Shown here: in pieces, positions 38,817 through 39,194 of the stretch
Layout of the letters: every line of letters begins with the position of its first letter
Numbering within the stretch: position 1 is the first letter of the stretch
NCBI GenBank assembly: GCA_029776225.1
Contig: JAKOTR010000043.1
Coordinates: 1 to 39,194 of the forward strand
Direction of reading: 5' to 3'
DNA length: 39,194 nt
Source of the DNA: Acidobacteriota bacterium
GTDB taxonomy: Bacteria; Acidobacteriota; Terriglobia; Bryobacterales; Bryobacteraceae
Notes under the pieces: model-generated
The model's input: the letters and a program-made list of their open reading frames with translations, nothing else
Told to the model about the DNA's origin: nothing
Databases searched by the model: none
Program-made: the position numbers and the translations under genes

Positions 38817-39194
38817 TTACTGCGGCGGAAGCCAGAGAGACAGGTTCTTCTCTCGGTTCAGGCGCTCGGTGGCGGCCCGGTCGATCGTGGCGAGGCTCAC
38901 AGTCTGCCGCTTGCCGCTTGCATCGAAATAACTCAGGCAGTCGTTTTCCACCCAGGCGGCAATCGCGGAGTCTCGTGCTCCACTTTTCAGCGCGATGGTG
39001 AACATCTGCCCGGCGTTGGGCGTCCCTGCCGCGGGCTGCGCTTCCTCCGGAGCTGGACCCTTGTATTCACGAATCTCCAGGCGCGCAGGCTCCGGCGGCT
39101 TTCTGGGAGCCATCATCTCCGGGCTGAACGGCTGGATGACGATGACGCTCGGCGAAGGCTGCGGCGGGGCGTAGTCGTAGCCGCCATAAGTAAA
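38817..39194 (-). CDS. Unknown protein, 5' part beyond window edge
   Basis: The frame is open to the window end, so only the last 125 residues are seen. The visible part begins with a Pro/Tyr-rich segment (GGYDYAPPQPSPSVIVIQPF) and continues through a Pro/Glu-rich linker. It ends with a small domain at the C-terminus, FTIALKSGARDSAIAAWVENDCLSYFDASGKRQTVSLATIDRAATERLNRE, seen here in several short beta strands. This tail is like that of short secreted acidobacterial proteins of unknown function. A start at the two adjacent ATG codons near 39116 is less likely, because the upstream codons continue the same composition. Confidence 0.65.
   Translation of the reverse strand, partial: FTYGGYDYAPPQPSPSVIVIQPFSPEMMAPRKPPEPARLEIREYKGPAPEEAQPAAGTPNAGQMFTIALKSGARDSAIAAWVENDCLSYFDASGKRQTVSLATIDRAATERLNREKNLSLWLPPQ

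Overview
The window looks like about 39 kb of chromosome from an acidobacterium, probably of the Solibacter/Bryobacter group (order Bryobacterales). This rests on GC-rich coding sequence, ADOP-type (MacB-like) permease remnants, a VWFA-related secreted protein, a DUF1080 protein, LolA-like and DUF4412-like secreted proteins, and RND efflux operons carried next to polysaccharide-degrading enzymes. It is an inference from gene content; there is no rRNA or other marker. I found no tRNA, rRNA, CRISPR array, insertion sequence or prophage.

Layout. (1) 1-1061: hairpin-rich DNA and a GRP-family permease missing its first membrane segments. (2) 1073-2439, minus strand: an OsmC peroxiredoxin, an ECF sigma factor and a soluble zinc-binding anti-sigma whose Cys/His spacing matches the redox sensor RsrA. 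(3) 2587-9130, plus strand: a tightly packed operon for a TolC-type outer-membrane protein, a lipoprotein adaptor and an RND pump, continuing with overlapping or near-overlapping starts into a hemerythrin-like protein and an ISC-type [2Fe-2S] ferredoxin. (4) 9141-11434, minus: a CoA-disulfide-reductase-like flavoprotein, a TlpA-like redoxin and an orphan NuoI-like 2x[4Fe-4S] protein. (5) 11471-12661, minus: an OmpR-type response regulator without a kinase, followed by a STAS anti-anti-sigma. (6) 13064-15533, plus: pentapeptide-repeat protein, nucleotidyltransferase-like protein, TIM-barrel sugar isomerase. (7) 15549-20615: membrane acyltransferase, LolA-like protein, two small unknown proteins, and a hybrid sensor kinase split by a one-base frameshift. 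(8) 20727-25397: carbohydrate-linked genes (DUF1080, GH9 cellulase, oligogalacturonate-lyase-like propeller), an OsmC protein and a DUF218 protein. (9) 25500-31383: RND adaptor without a pump plus a VWA protein, a tandem pair of paralogous coiled-coil membrane proteins, thymidine kinase, and a polyglutamine-rich secreted protein.

(10) 31547-36315 is a complete polyhydroxyalkanoate (PHA) locus. phaA-phaB run on the plus strand from a good sigma-70 promoter through a structured leader to a strong intrinsic terminator. phaC, a very short phaE-like gene and a phasin run on the minus strand, and phaR diverges from the phasin. The phasin/phaR intergenic region carries one perfect CTGC-N3-GCAG palindrome, the site reported for PhaR in alphaproteobacteria, placed at the expected transcription start of the phasin operon. 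Thiolase and reductase would make (R)-3-hydroxybutyryl-CoA, PhaC/PhaE would polymerise it, the phasin would coat the granule, and PhaR would couple granule state to expression.

(11) 36387-38801: a decayed ADOP permease, visibly disrupted by a 22-bp tandem duplication, and a second protein that fuses an ADOP N-terminal half to membrane segments and a zinc-ribbon-like tail. The window ends inside a secreted-looking unknown gene on the minus strand.
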